Assembly (NCBI GenBank): GCA_016744335.1
Contig: JADGEO010000016.1
Span: forward strand, 1-64,000
DNA: 64,000 nucleotides
Direction: 5' to 3'
Source of the DNA: Anaerolineales bacterium
GTDB lineage: Bacteria; Chloroflexota; Anaerolineae; Anaerolineales; Villigracilaceae
The notes beneath the pieces are model-generated. The model had not been told where the DNA came from. It ran no database searches and was given only the letters and a program-made list of their open reading frames with translations. Positions within the stretch are counted from its first letter, which is position 1, and the number at the start of each line of letters is the position of its first letter. The translations under genes and the position numbers were made by a program. Below, piece by piece: positions 15,707-22,851 of the stretch.

Positions 15707-15841
15707 GTGAAAAACATCTGCCCCCTGGGTGATGCCGATGCGATTAGAGATTCCACAAAAAATGGTGTAGCTTGGTTCTTTTTATCTGTTGAAAATGGTG
15801 GCGAAAATTACTCAGAATATTATTCTGGTCTCTTGCTTTGA
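15707..15841 (+). CDS. Possible 44-aa ORF or gene remnant
   Basis: A GTG at 15707 behind AAAGAAAGG opens a 44-codon frame with protein-like composition (LGDADAIRDSTKNGVAWF, then LSVENGGENYSEYYSG) ending at a TGA that abuts the JAMM gene stop from the other strand. I recognise no family. It may be a small protein, the tail of a decayed gene, or chance. Confidence 0.3.
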   Translation: MKNICPLGDADAIRDSTKNGVAWFFLSVENGGENYSEYYSGLLL

Positions 15842-16285
15842 TTAATCTTCTTTGTCTATAATCTCTTCTTCTGTAAATCCACTATGGTCTTTCTGCAATC
15901 GCCACGAACGGGATGCGTCAGCTTTGCCATCATTTACGCTGGTGATGATATAAGAGAAGAAGGTATTTGCCCATTTCAAGTCGAATTCAGAGGGTTCATC
16001 TGGGTGGTCAGGATGTGAGTGGAAAACGCCAATGATGCTCAGGCCCATTTCCTCTGCGGCTTCATCGGCTTTGATTATATCTTGCGGGGCGACATCGTAG
16101 CGATTATGGCGGGCTTCTTTTTCGCGGGCATTTCGGACGGGGTAAATAACCTTAACTTCGCGTATTTCTTTATTCTCCAAGCCAAAGAGAAACCCTACGC
16201 CCTCTTCGGGGTAGCAGTTTTCTCCAAGTGCATAAATTTTTTTAAGGAAATTGTTTGAAATTTTAAGCATTAGATACTGTTTCAT
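15842..16285 (-). CDS. JAMM/MPN+ metalloprotease (Mec-like)
   Basis: A 147-aa zinc peptidase of the JAB1/MPN/Mov34 (M67) family. The catalytic Glu is in PEEGVGFLFG and the zinc motif is HSHPDHPDEPSEFD (HxHP...D). In actinobacteria a Mec peptidase trims the sulfur carrier CysO after cysteine synthesis by CysM; the same JAMM-cysteine synthase coupling is seen here through a 4-bp ATGA overlap with the upstream gene, which decides the start at 16285 over a GTG at 16291. No ThiS/MoaD-like carrier gene is in the window, so the substrate carrier must be elsewhere if the pathway works. Confidence 0.85.
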   Translation of the reverse strand: MKQYLMLKISNNFLKKIYALGENCYPEEGVGFLFGLENKEIREVKVIYPVRNAREKEARHNRYDVAPQDIIKADEAAEEMGLSIIGVFHSHPDHPDEPSEFDLKWANTFFSYIITSVNDGKADASRSWRLQKDHSGFTEEEIIDKED

Positions 16286-17223
16286 TTCCACAAAGTTTCG
16301 TGGCTTAAGTACTTATATCCCGCATCGGGGAAGATGGTCACAACAACGCCCTCGTCTAAGCTTTCTGCCACACGCAACGCCGCGACAGCCGCCGCACCAG
16401 AAGAAAGCCCCACAAAAAGACCTTCTTCACAAGCAAGGTGTCGCACCATTTCGTGTGCCGCTTTGCTTTCAACTTCAACATAGCGGTCTGGTAAATTGGC
16501 GTCATAGATGAGTGGATGTCTTGAGCTATCCATGTGCTTTAATCCCTCTAGCCCGTGATTTGCTCTTGTTGGTAACCCCGCTATTAATTTTATTCTCGGA
16601 TTTTTCTCATGCAGATAGCGACCAGTGCCCATCATCGTGCCGGATGTTCCCAAACCAGCTACAAAATGCGTAATTGTCCCAGCTGTTTGGGCGTAAATTT
16701 CAGGTCCTGTGCTGTGATAGTGTGCCATCCAGTTTGCGGGGTTATCAAATTGGTTTGCGTAAAAATATCTTTCAGGGTTTTTATCGAGCAACTCTTGCAC
16801 GACTTTCATTGCCCCTTCCGCACCTTTTTTTGCGTCTGTTAAAACCAACTCTACGCCGAGTGCGTTTAAGATGGCTATCCGTTCTTTGCTGGCATTTTCG
16901 GGGAGGGCGAGCGTGACGGGGATTCCCATTGCCGCACCAAAGGTTGCATAGGCGATGCCGGTATTGCCAGATGTTGAATCGAGTAAGCGTTTATCAGTGG
17001 TTAATTCTCCACTTGCAATTGCACTTTGGATGATATTTAGCGCGGCACGGTCTTTGATTGAACCGCCGGGGTTAAACCACTCGGCTTTCGCGTAAATGCT
17101 TACAGCGGCTGGCAAGTTTAGGGTCACGCGGCGAAGCGGAAAAAGGGGGGTATTCCCCACGCGGGTAGATAGGCTATCGACCTGCAAATCTAAAAAAACC
17201 TTTTCAAGGGTAAGTGTATTCAT
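16282..17223 (-). CDS. cysM: Cysteine synthase, PLP-dependent (CysM/CysK family)
   Basis: A 313-aa fold-type II PLP enzyme that replaces the activated side group of a serine derivative with a sulfur nucleophile to form cysteine. The PLP Lys is in NPGGSIKDRAA, the substrate loop is STSGNTGIAYA, and the phosphate loop is GLGTSGTMMGTGRYL. Coupling to the JAMM peptidase favours the CysM branch using a protein-bound thiocarboxylate, as in the mycobacterial CysO-CysM-Mec route, but free sulfide use cannot be excluded. The leader (17224-17400) contains strong secondary structure. Catalytic protein is complete. Confidence 0.85.
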   Translation of the reverse strand: MNTLTLEKVFLDLQVDSLSTRVGNTPLFPLRRVTLNLPAAVSIYAKAEWFNPGGSIKDRAALNIIQSAIASGELTTDKRLLDSTSGNTGIAYATFGAAMGIPVTLALPENASKERIAILNALGVELVLTDAKKGAEGAMKVVQELLDKNPERYFYANQFDNPANWMAHYHSTGPEIYAQTAGTITHFVAGLGTSGTMMGTGRYLHEKNPRIKLIAGLPTRANHGLEGLKHMDSSRHPLIYDANLPDRYVEVESKAAHEMVRHLACEEGLFVGLSSGAAAVAALRVAESLDEGVVVTIFPDAGYKYLSHETLWK

Positions 17224-17247
17224 CGTATTCTCTCTTTAAGAAATAAG

Positions 17248-17329
17248 AGCCAACAGGAAATAAAAAAAGACAGTGCGAAAGCACATCTGTTTGATGCGGA
17301 ATTCGACCACTATCTTTCAACTGTTGGCT
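17248..17329 (-). promoter_or_regulatory. Structured leader of the cysteine synthase gene
   Basis: In the mRNA sense (minus strand) AGCCAACAG (17329-17321) pairs perfectly with CTGTTGGCT (17256-17248). Between them is a hairpin with GTGC-TTTC-GCAC followed directly by T7, which looks like a weak terminator. A hairpin GCGG...CCGC lies just upstream (about 17342-17362). This could be an attenuator or riboswitch-like element controlling cysM. I could not match it to T-box, S-box or another known class. The rest of the 406-bp gap has the promoter side of the divergent thioredoxin gene and a dispersed-repeat fragment near 17500. Confidence 0.45.
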
Positions 17330-17629
17330 GGCTTTGAAGAGACGCGGTTACGAACCCCGCCCCATACACAAGCAATATCTAGAGAGAATGTTTAAAGAAA
17401 CTGAATACATAGACGATATTCTACCAATCTTGTCCAAATTGTCAAGCAGAAATTAGGGGACAAAAAACTAAATGCTTTTTGGGGGATGTGGGACAGGGTA
17501 CGCGCGTGGTTTGGGCTGGGTGCTCCTTGATAAACATCTCTTTGGTGTATGCTTTTTTCCTGCAAATTTTTCATGTCCCAGTATATATCTGATAAGATAT
17601 GTGCACATTATATTTAAACAGGAGAAGAA

Positions 17630-18103
17630 ATGTCACTAATCAACCACTATTCAATCCTTTGGGGTGTTGCCTTTTTATTTGCTCTCTTTCTTTTTCTCTT
17701 TCGCAAAGATGAAGTGAAAAAGAAAAAGCTATTCGCTATCACGGGTGTTGTCGTTGTTTTGCTCGCAGTTTGGTTCACCACTCGTGCTCAAACGGGGAGC
17801 AAAGCCGTTGCATCTGCACTACGTGAAGAAATTGCGCAAGGACAGCCCGTTTTGCTAGAATTACAATCTCCGTTCTGAGCGGCTTGTGCCGCGGCACAGC
17901 CCATCGTTGATGGGATTCACGAAGAATTTGCAGGAGAATTGGTCGTTTTACAAGTAAATATACAATCAGAAGCTGGCAAAGATTTTGCTAGGGAATTTGG
18001 CTCTTTCACCCCAACTTTTGTCTTTCTTAATGCAGAAGGTGAGGAGATGTGGCGTTCGTTGGGTACTTTAGATGCGGAGCAGGTAAGAGCTTCTATGAAA
18101 TAG
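17630..18103 (+). CDS. Membrane-anchored thioredoxin-like selenoprotein with UxxC motif (TGA at 17876 read as Sec)
   Basis: Two consecutive open stretches in one frame are separated only by TGA at 17876-17878. Read through, they give 157 aa: two hydrophobic helices (~9-24, ~32-49), then a thioredoxin fold ending at TAG 18101. The TGA is codon 83 and falls exactly on the first Cys of the redox motif: SPF-U-A-A-C86, with the usual Pro eight residues later (P91) and the cis-Pro loop FTPTFVFL (P128). Downstream protein sequence is intact, which argues against a decayed gene. Hairpins follow the TGA. The FdhA gene of this window shows that the genome uses Sec. Likely a thiol/selenol redox protein at the membrane near sulfur genes; partner unknown. 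Alternative: a nonsense-mutated pseudogene or a sequencing error of a TGT/TGC codon. Confidence 0.8.
17881..17914 (+). promoter_or_regulatory. Candidate bacterial SECIS of the thioredoxin-like gene
   Basis: Directly after the TGA are two hairpins: GGCT-T-GTGC/CGCG/GCACAGCC (17881-17901, bulged T, loop CGCG) and CCCATC/GTT/GATGGG (17900-17914, loop starting with G). The second places a G-first loop 27 nt after the TGA, in the usual range for bacterial SECIS elements. The two overlap at the base and may compete or stack. Confidence 0.55.
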
Positions 18104-18123
18104 AAGAGACCTGACAGGTCTGG

Positions 18124-18161
18124 AATCAAAAAAACGCCCCTCGCAAGGGGCGTTTTTGATT
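18124..18161. terminator. Bidirectional terminator CGCCCC/GGGGCG
   Basis: A stem CGCCCC-TCGCAA-GGGGCG is extended by A/T tracts and AATC/GATT. It lies after the thioredoxin-like gene and before the convergent DsrE-like gene. A CCTGACAGGTC word (18111-18121) precedes it. A close relative is at 22852-22888. Confidence 0.9.
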
Positions 18162-18247
18162 GCAATTAAGTTGGGGGACAAATATCTGCTGGTTAAGGGC
18201 AAGCAAGCCTAAAACAAGCGTGATGCGGTTCTTCATCCATCCAAAAA

Positions 18248-18754
18248 TTAGATGAAGACGATTTGCGCGCCCTCCGTCATATCCATAAAATCGGAGGCGG
18301 TGACAACCTTGTCGATGCAGGGCAGGAAATCTTCGTCTTTGATGTCGAACATATCTACGGTCATTTTGCATCCGTACATATTTGCGCCTGCATCTGAGAG
18401 CATTTCCATATATTCGCGCACGGGGGGAACACCGAGCGCTTTCATTTTCATTTTCATAAACCAAGTGGCAAATGCGGTCATGCCAGGAATGATGCCCATG
18501 ATGTTGGGAATGCCTAAGTTGCCTGTTGGCAAGCCCATCATGCTCATTTTGAAGCTGGTGTTGGCGACTGGGGCAATTTCGAGTTTGTCTACTCGTTTTT
18601 CTGTGACTAAATCAAGCCCCCAGAAGGTGAAAAAGATAGTGACATCAATGCCGTCACCAAGTGCCGCCCAGCCCATGATGAGGGCGGGGTATGCCATATC
18701 GAGATCGCCTTTGGAGCAAATAAAGGCAATGTGTCGGTTTTTTTCGTCTGACAT
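18248..18754 (-). CDS. DsrE2/DsrE-DsrF-DrsH-like sulfur relay protein
   Basis: A 168-aa protein of the DsrE/DsrF/DrsH-like superfamily (large DsrE2 type): an N-terminal AFICSKGDLDMAYPALIMGWAA, a hydrophobic centre (GIPNIMGIIPGMTAFATWFMK) and the conserved Cys in DAGANMYGCKMTVDMF. DsrE2 proteins carry persulfide sulfur and are usually encoded with TusA/TusE and SQR-type genes, as here. Good AGGAG before the ATG. It is the last gene of the ArsR-SQR-DUF1641-TusE-DsrE2 minus-strand series but is separated from TusE by 406 bp of repeats, so it may have its own transcript. Confidence 0.85.
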   Translation of the reverse strand: MSDEKNRHIAFICSKGDLDMAYPALIMGWAALGDGIDVTIFFTFWGLDLVTEKRVDKLEIAPVANTSFKMSMMGLPTGNLGIPNIMGIIPGMTAFATWFMKMKMKALGVPPVREYMEMLSDAGANMYGCKMTVDMFDIKDEDFLPCIDKVVTASDFMDMTEGAQIVFI

Positions 18755-18786
18755 TATAAAACTCCTTTAGAAATACATCATTATGG

Positions 18787-18899
18787 TAGCGGCGGTTGAG
18801 TAGCGGAGCGTATCGAAACCAGAGCGGGCTTACTTTTATATGCCGCTTTGATTTCGATACGAATGACGGTGATACTGTCATTCTACTCAATCGCCGCTA
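18787..18899. repeat. Palindromic element, family R3, copy 2
   Basis: TAGCGGCGGTTGAGTAG (18787) and CTACTCAATCGCCGCTA (ends 18899) are terminal inverted repeats with one mismatch. The interior TATCGAAACCAGAGCGGGCT and TTTGATTTCGATA matches copy 1 at 13289-13410. It lies in the DsrE2-TusE gap. Confidence 0.88.
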
Positions 18900-18929
18900 T
18901 TGTCTAATTTTGAAATGCTTAAGTCTTTT

Positions 18930-19153
18930 GTAAGCGTTCAGGGGTTTCAAAATAGAACACGGATTTTACAGATTAGACAGATTTTCGCGGATTTTAAAAA
19001 CTTTTTTGTTTTTTATATGTGTAAAGATGACAAAAACATATAAACTTTCTGGAAAAAATGTAGCAAAAGCATTAAAAATTCGCGTCATTCGCTCATTCGC
19101 GTATAGCGTAGCGGCATTTGCGTTGAAAGCTTTTAGTATGGCTGAACGCTTAC
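18930..19153. repeat. 224-bp bracket with 12-bp terminal inverted repeats
   Basis: GTAAGCGTTCAG (18930-18941) and CTGAACGCTTAC (19142-19153) are exact reverse complements. Between them lie fragments of the CACGGATTTTACAGATT and TTCGCGTCATTCGC word families found in other spacers. No gene is visible. Confidence 0.75.
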
Positions 19154-19160
19154 AGTCTTT

Positions 19161-19463
19161 TTAGACACAACCTTCGGGTTTGCCAAGTCCTGAAATCTTG
19201 GCAACTTTTTTTGCGGGTCCTTTAGGGAAAAGTTTGAATAAATCTTTTGTGGTTACGCCAGCACCTTTGGTTATTTGGCGCAAAGTGGGCGCGGCGCCAG
19301 AGTCTGCGGCTTGTTCTCGACTGAAATTGATGATTGTCCAGTGTGTATCAGTGAGTGTGATGCCTTCTTTTTCTGCGAGGGCGGTGGCTAGTTCTTCTGT
19401 CCATTGTGCGGGCTCGGTCATATAGCCATCGTCGTTCAGGGTGATATTTTCAAGTGTGGTCAT
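19161..19463 (-). CDS. tusE: TusE/DsrC/DsvC family sulfur relay protein
   Basis: A 100-aa DsrC-fold protein: EPAQWTEELATALAEKEGI, THWTIINFSRE and a C-terminal arm ending LGKPEGCV. DsrC proteins for sulfite reductase carry two arm cysteines; here only the penultimate one (residue 99) is present and the second position is occupied by VAK, which fits TusE-like or other single-Cys carriers rather than a trisulfide-forming DsrC. It probably accepts persulfide sulfur from the neighbouring SQR/DsrE system. AGGAG precedes the ATG; 21 bp after DUF1641. Confidence 0.87.
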   Translation of the reverse strand: MTTLENITLNDDGYMTEPAQWTEELATALAEKEGITLTDTHWTIINFSREQAADSGAAPTLRQITKGAGVTTKDLFKLFPKGPAKKVAKISGLGKPEGCV

Positions 19464-19484
19464 AATTTATTTCTCCTGTCTTTA

Positions 19485-20162
19485 TTATGCGGGCGTTTCG
19501 CCCATAACTTTGAGTAAATTGAGCATACGGGACATGCCACGTTTTACTTGCGGGTTGCCCATTTCTTTAATTAGCTTGAATGTAGATATATCTTCACCTT
19601 CAGCGGGAACTTCACGAATCGCATCCATGCTTTGATTGGCAATTGCCATGATCTCTGGCTGGGTCATATTTTTGACAGTTTTGAGAATAACCACAACATT
19701 ATCGGCGAGGGCTTTTACGTCATCTTCGTCAAATTCGGTTACGATGCGCTCTACAATCTGCCAACCTTCACGAGCAAAGGAAAAATAGCCTTCGCGTTCT
19801 AATCTGTCTAGTTCATGGATGCCCTGATTAAAGATTTGCTTACCGAGCATCTGCATATCGTCACCTAATTCCATTGCATTTTCGAGTTGGTCTAGCACTT
19901 TGATGAGCAGATGTGTATCACGCAAAACTCTTTTGACTAAGAAGAAAAGGTCTTCGGCTTGAAACTCTGAGCCGATTTCTGCCAATTCATCAATTGCCAA
20001 TTTGAATATGTGATTGCCAATGGGAATTAGGTCACGTTGTAGCTCTTCCATCTCTTGCTGACGGCGTTGTTGTTTTGCCATGTGGCTTTCAATACGGTCC
20101 ATTTTCTCCATTAGCAAGGAAAATTGCTCTTGGGTAATGGTGCTTTCAGCAGTAGCAGTCAT
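19485..20162 (-). CDS. DUF1641 protein, partner of SQR-like oxidoreductase
   Basis: A 225-aa helical protein with an N-terminal coiled coil (FSLLMEKMDRIESHMAKQQR) and a DUF1641 C-terminal domain (ADNVVVILKTVKNMTQPEIM). DUF1641 proteins are repeatedly encoded next to SQR-like flavoproteins and in some formate dehydrogenase loci; their role is unknown, possibly membrane docking or complex assembly. It starts 9 bp after the SQR-like stop with AGGAG upstream, so it is tightly co-translated. No Cys is obvious, so it is unlikely to be a redox carrier. Confidence 0.85.
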   Translation of the reverse strand: MTATAESTITQEQFSLLMEKMDRIESHMAKQQRRQQEMEELQRDLIPIGNHIFKLAIDELAEIGSEFQAEDLFFLVKRVLRDTHLLIKVLDQLENAMELGDDMQMLGKQIFNQGIHELDRLEREGYFSFAREGWQIVERIVTEFDEDDVKALADNVVVILKTVKNMTQPEIMAIANQSMDAIREVPAEGEDISTFKLIKEMGNPQVKRGMSRMLNLLKVMGETPA

Positions 20163-20171
20163 CTTATACTC

Positions 20172-21407
20172 CTATTTCCATTTTCCAGCCATGCTCATCT
20201 GTGATTCAAAGGGCATTTCGCCGCCCTTGAGCAAGATATTCCAATACATCCAACGGAACATCATTTTGCCCCAGTGATTGGCATAGGATTCTTTGAGCAA
20301 TGAGAAGGGACCAAAGCCAGGGAGCGGGAACTTGCCCGGAAGCGGCTCTACATCGTAATTGAAATCAATCAGTACGCCTTTTTCAAAACCAGATTCGATA
20401 TAGCAATTTGCATGACCATCAAAATTGGGCAGCGGCTCTAAGCCTTCCATATCTCGGTGGATATTTTCGATTAAAATATCGAGCATAAAGTGCGCCACAG
20501 AGCCAGCCTTAGAAGCGGGAAGATTGCCGGCATCGCCGATAATCCACACATTTTCCCATTTGTCAGTTTGCAAGGTGTGTTTGTTGGTTGGCACAAAGTT
20601 GAGTTCATCACCCATGCCAGAGTTGCCAATCACTTCCGCGCCCATATTGGTTGGGATGGTTACGAGCACATCGTAACCAATTTCTGTCTCGTCATAAGAA
20701 CGGATAACCTGTTTCCCATGATCTACTTCCATGATATTGTAATCTGGCACTAGATTAATATTTTTATCATCTAGCATCCCACCCAAAATAGAAGAAGCAC
20801 GTGGTTTTGTAAATGCACCAGAGAGCGGCGTAGTGAAAGTAATATCTACTTTGTCACGAATGCCACGCTCGTGGAAGAACCAATCTGCCAAAAAGAGAAA
20901 TTCTAGCGGCGCAACGGGGCATTTAATCGGCATTTCAGCGATATTCAACACCATCCGCCCGCCTTTCCAAAATTTCAAGAAATTGCCCAACTTGGTCGCC
21001 CCATCTAAGGTGTAATAGGGGAAAACATTCTTCATCCACGCGGCTTCATCGTCCAATCCTGGTGTTTCTTCGGGGTGGATATGGCTACCAGTCGCGATGA
21101 CCAAATAGTCATAATTTATTTTCTTTTTCGCCTTGCCCAAAGTCACTCGACTTTGTTCAGGCTCAATCAATTCGATGTCTGAAAAAATCACATCCACTTG
21201 TGGGGGCAAAAAATTGCGCTTCGGCTTTACCACATCGGCGGGTGAATATGTCCCAAAGGGGATAAACAAAAATCCCGGCTGGTAATAATGCGTTTCGTCT
21301 CGGTCAACGATAACGACACGCCACTCTTCCATGTCGAGAATATCTATCATTTTATTCGCAACCATCGTACCGCCCGTGCCGGCACCGAGAATGAGAAATG
21401 TTTTCAT
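20172..21407 (-). CDS. Sulfide:quinone oxidoreductase-like FAD protein
   Basis: A 411-aa two-dinucleotide-binding flavoprotein of the SQR/FCC-like family. FAD motif GAGTGGTMVANK is at residues 8-19, DYLVIATGS around 105, and the C-terminal FAD loop VWIIGDAGNLPASKAGSVAH. A Cys in PIKCPVAPLEF is at a position conserved in SQR-like enzymes; another lies in HANCYIESG. The C-terminal ~70 residues include amphipathic aromatic-rich helices suited to membrane binding. Likely oxidises sulfide or a persulfide to feed quinone and the TusE/DsrE relay. Substrate specificity (SQR type, or a thiol-linked relative) cannot be fixed by eye. AAGGAG precedes the ATG. Confidence 0.82.
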   Translation of the reverse strand: MKTFLILGAGTGGTMVANKMIDILDMEEWRVVIVDRDETHYYQPGFLFIPFGTYSPADVVKPKRNFLPPQVDVIFSDIELIEPEQSRVTLGKAKKKINYDYLVIATGSHIHPEETPGLDDEAAWMKNVFPYYTLDGATKLGNFLKFWKGGRMVLNIAEMPIKCPVAPLEFLFLADWFFHERGIRDKVDITFTTPLSGAFTKPRASSILGGMLDDKNINLVPDYNIMEVDHGKQVIRSYDETEIGYDVLVTIPTNMGAEVIGNSGMGDELNFVPTNKHTLQTDKWENVWIIGDAGNLPASKAGSVAHFMLDILIENIHRDMEGLEPLPNFDGHANCYIESGFEKGVLIDFNYDVEPLPGKFPLPGFGPFSLLKESYANHWGKMMFRWMYWNILLKGGEMPFESQMSMAGKWK

Positions 21408-21534
21408 ACAAAACTCCTTTTATGATGTGGTTAGACACTCGGTTTTTTTGTTTATAAAGAGATACTTTTTATTACTACGTGAATGGATATCATGTGGTTT
21501 TATATTCAAACAAAAGCCGAGTGTCTAGTTGTTG

Positions 21535-21575
21535 TTGGATATAAAACCGCAACGTCCTTGATTTGGGCTTGAGTG
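21535..21575 (+). repeat. Left end of dispersed element R2
   Basis: TTGGATATAAAACCGCAACG followed by TCCTTGATTTGGGCTTGAGTG differs from the copy starting at 53236 at only two positions over about 40 bp. It lies in the ArsR-SQR spacer; a right end is not clear here. Confidence 0.8.
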
Positions 21576-21640
21576 CTCTTCTCAAACATCTTCTTATAAA
21601 TTCACCTTCGTAGTAACCGATTCAGCGGTTCTTTTAGCTT

Positions 21641-21967
21641 TTACCCTGCCAGCGCAACAATCTCCGCTTGTTTTTTGAGATTATCTGCCATAACAAGGCG
21701 CAATAAATCCAGTGCATCAATCACGCGTTCGTCTGCCAGTGAATAGTGGACATATTGCCCACTACGTGTCGAAGCAACTAAGCCGCGCTCGCGTAAAATC
21801 TTCAAATGTCGTGATACGGTAGGTTGGGGGGCGTTGGTTTTTTCTGCAAGCTCGTTGACATGCCGTGCGCCATCTGCCAGAGAATATAAAATCAAAATAC
21901 GGAGCGGATCAGCAAGTCCATTACAAAGTTGTGCATGTAATTGGTGTATTTCGTCTTTTAAGCTCAT
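21641..21967 (-). CDS. ArsR-family regulator of the sulfur operon
   Basis: A 108-aa ArsR-type winged helix: LADPLRILILYSLADGARHV, APQPTVSRHLKILRERGLV and the wing RSGQYVHYSLADE. It is a close relative of the ArsR at 15033-15374 and has the same lone Cys (QLCNGLADP, ~residue 15). Sulfide/persulfide-sensing ArsR proteins (SqrR/BigR) use two Cys elsewhere, so sensing here would need a different mechanism. A 32-bp dyad directly upstream contains ATTC-N8-GAAT, the operator type I recall for SqrR/BigR. It heads the SQR-DUF1641-TusE operon. AGGAG precedes the ATG. Confidence 0.87.
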   Translation of the reverse strand: MSLKDEIHQLHAQLCNGLADPLRILILYSLADGARHVNELAEKTNAPQPTVSRHLKILRERGLVASTRSGQYVHYSLADERVIDALDLLRLVMADNLKKQAEIVALAG

Positions 21968-21983
21968 GAGAACTCCTTCGCTT

Positions 21984-22015
21984 GTTCATATATTCGCTTT
22001 AGTGAATACGTGAAC
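21984..22015. promoter_or_regulatory. 32-bp dyad operator, ATTC-N8-GAAT type
   Basis: GTTCA-3-ATTC-8-GAAT-3-TGAAC is symmetric at all nine arm positions (21984-21988/22011-22015 and 21992-21995/22004-22007). It ends 17 bp before the ArsR start and lies between this gene and the divergent XRE-cupin gene, so it can control either. Confidence 0.8.
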
Positions 22016-22054
22016 TAAGTCTACCGTTTTCCTTTAAAGAGACCTAGTACGTTT

Positions 22055-22158
22055 TGTCACAAAGAGATACGCATAAATGTCACATGCCTATTTCGGTAAA
22101 AAATGTCGCAATACGAAAGGTTGCAGTATAATGTGGCTTATGATAGGATAGTGTCACA
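22055..22158. promoter_or_regulatory. TGTCACA boxes and promoter of the XRE-cupin gene
   Basis: TGTCACA occurs at 22055, 22078 and 22152, with a variant TGTCGCA at 22104. A TATAAT at 22127-22132 is a good -10 for the plus-strand gene; the -35 is weak and overlaps TGTCGCA. The boxes resemble the arms of the dyad at 15483-15513. Confidence 0.5.
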
Positions 22159-22202
22159 AATAGAAGGTATAGTTAGCTGTTTTTGAAATTATAGAGGTGA
22201 AG

Positions 22203-22832
22203 ATGACAGAATTATATAAAAATGATGCGGTGTCTGTTAACGTAGGGTCGCGTTTGCGATCTTTGCGCTCGGAGCGGAATTTGTCTATTCGTGCTTTAGC
22301 GCGTAAAAGTGGGCTTTCTGCAAATGCTCTTAGCATGATTGAGCGTGATAAAACTTCTCCATCGGTGAGTACGCTTTATAAGCTCGCTGATGGGATGGGC
22401 GTGCCCATTACTTCATTTTTTGGTGAAGAAACAGATAGTGAAATGGTTGTTTTTGTTAAGGGAGACGAACGTACGCGAGTTCCCTTTCAGCGTGGCACGT
22501 GGGAGGGTTTAGGTGGCGAGAATTTTATAGGGCATGTAGAGCCTTTTATATTAACCCTAGAAAGTGGTGCTAATAGTGGTGTTCACGCTATGGTGCATAC
22601 GGGGCATGAGTTTGTAATTTGTTTGCGAGGGGAGTTAGAGTATCAGATTGAAGATAAGTATTATAATTTAGAAGCAGGAGATAGCCTGATGTTTTCTGCT
22701 CGTTTACGGCACCGCTGGCGCAATGTGGGGAGGAATGTAACTAATGTTCTCTTTTTGCTCTCAGGCTTTGCCGATGGGGAACGCCCAACGCCGATGCACA
22801 TGGTGAACCCAGATGTTGAGAAAGAGAAATAA
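22203..22832 (+). CDS. XRE-family regulator with C-terminal cupin domain
   Basis: A 209-aa regulator. The N-terminal HTH (LRSLRSERNLSIRALARKSG, then LSANALSMIERDKTSPSVST) is followed by a cupin sensor domain (HTGHEFVICLRGELEYQIEDKYYNLEAGDSL, RHRWRN). This architecture binds small molecules or metals through the cupin. The ATG at 22203 is chosen because AGAGG lies 5 bp before it; a GTG at 22197 is inside that site. It is divergent from the ArsR-SQR operon and shares the 235-bp control region. Ligand unknown. A strong terminator follows. Confidence 0.87.
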   Translation: MTELYKNDAVSVNVGSRLRSLRSERNLSIRALARKSGLSANALSMIERDKTSPSVSTLYKLADGMGVPITSFFGEETDSEMVVFVKGDERTRVPFQRGTWEGLGGENFIGHVEPFILTLESGANSGVHAMVHTGHEFVICLRGELEYQIEDKYYNLEAGDSLMFSARLRHRWRNVGRNVTNVLFLLSGFADGERPTPMHMVNPDVEKEK

Positions 22833-22851
22833 AAGAAGAAGTTGAAGAATC

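Noticed and set aside
17224..17400. T-box or S-box riboswitch upstream of cysM
   Set aside because: No convincing T-box core or S-box motif could be placed; only generic stems and a GTAACCGCG fragment were seen.
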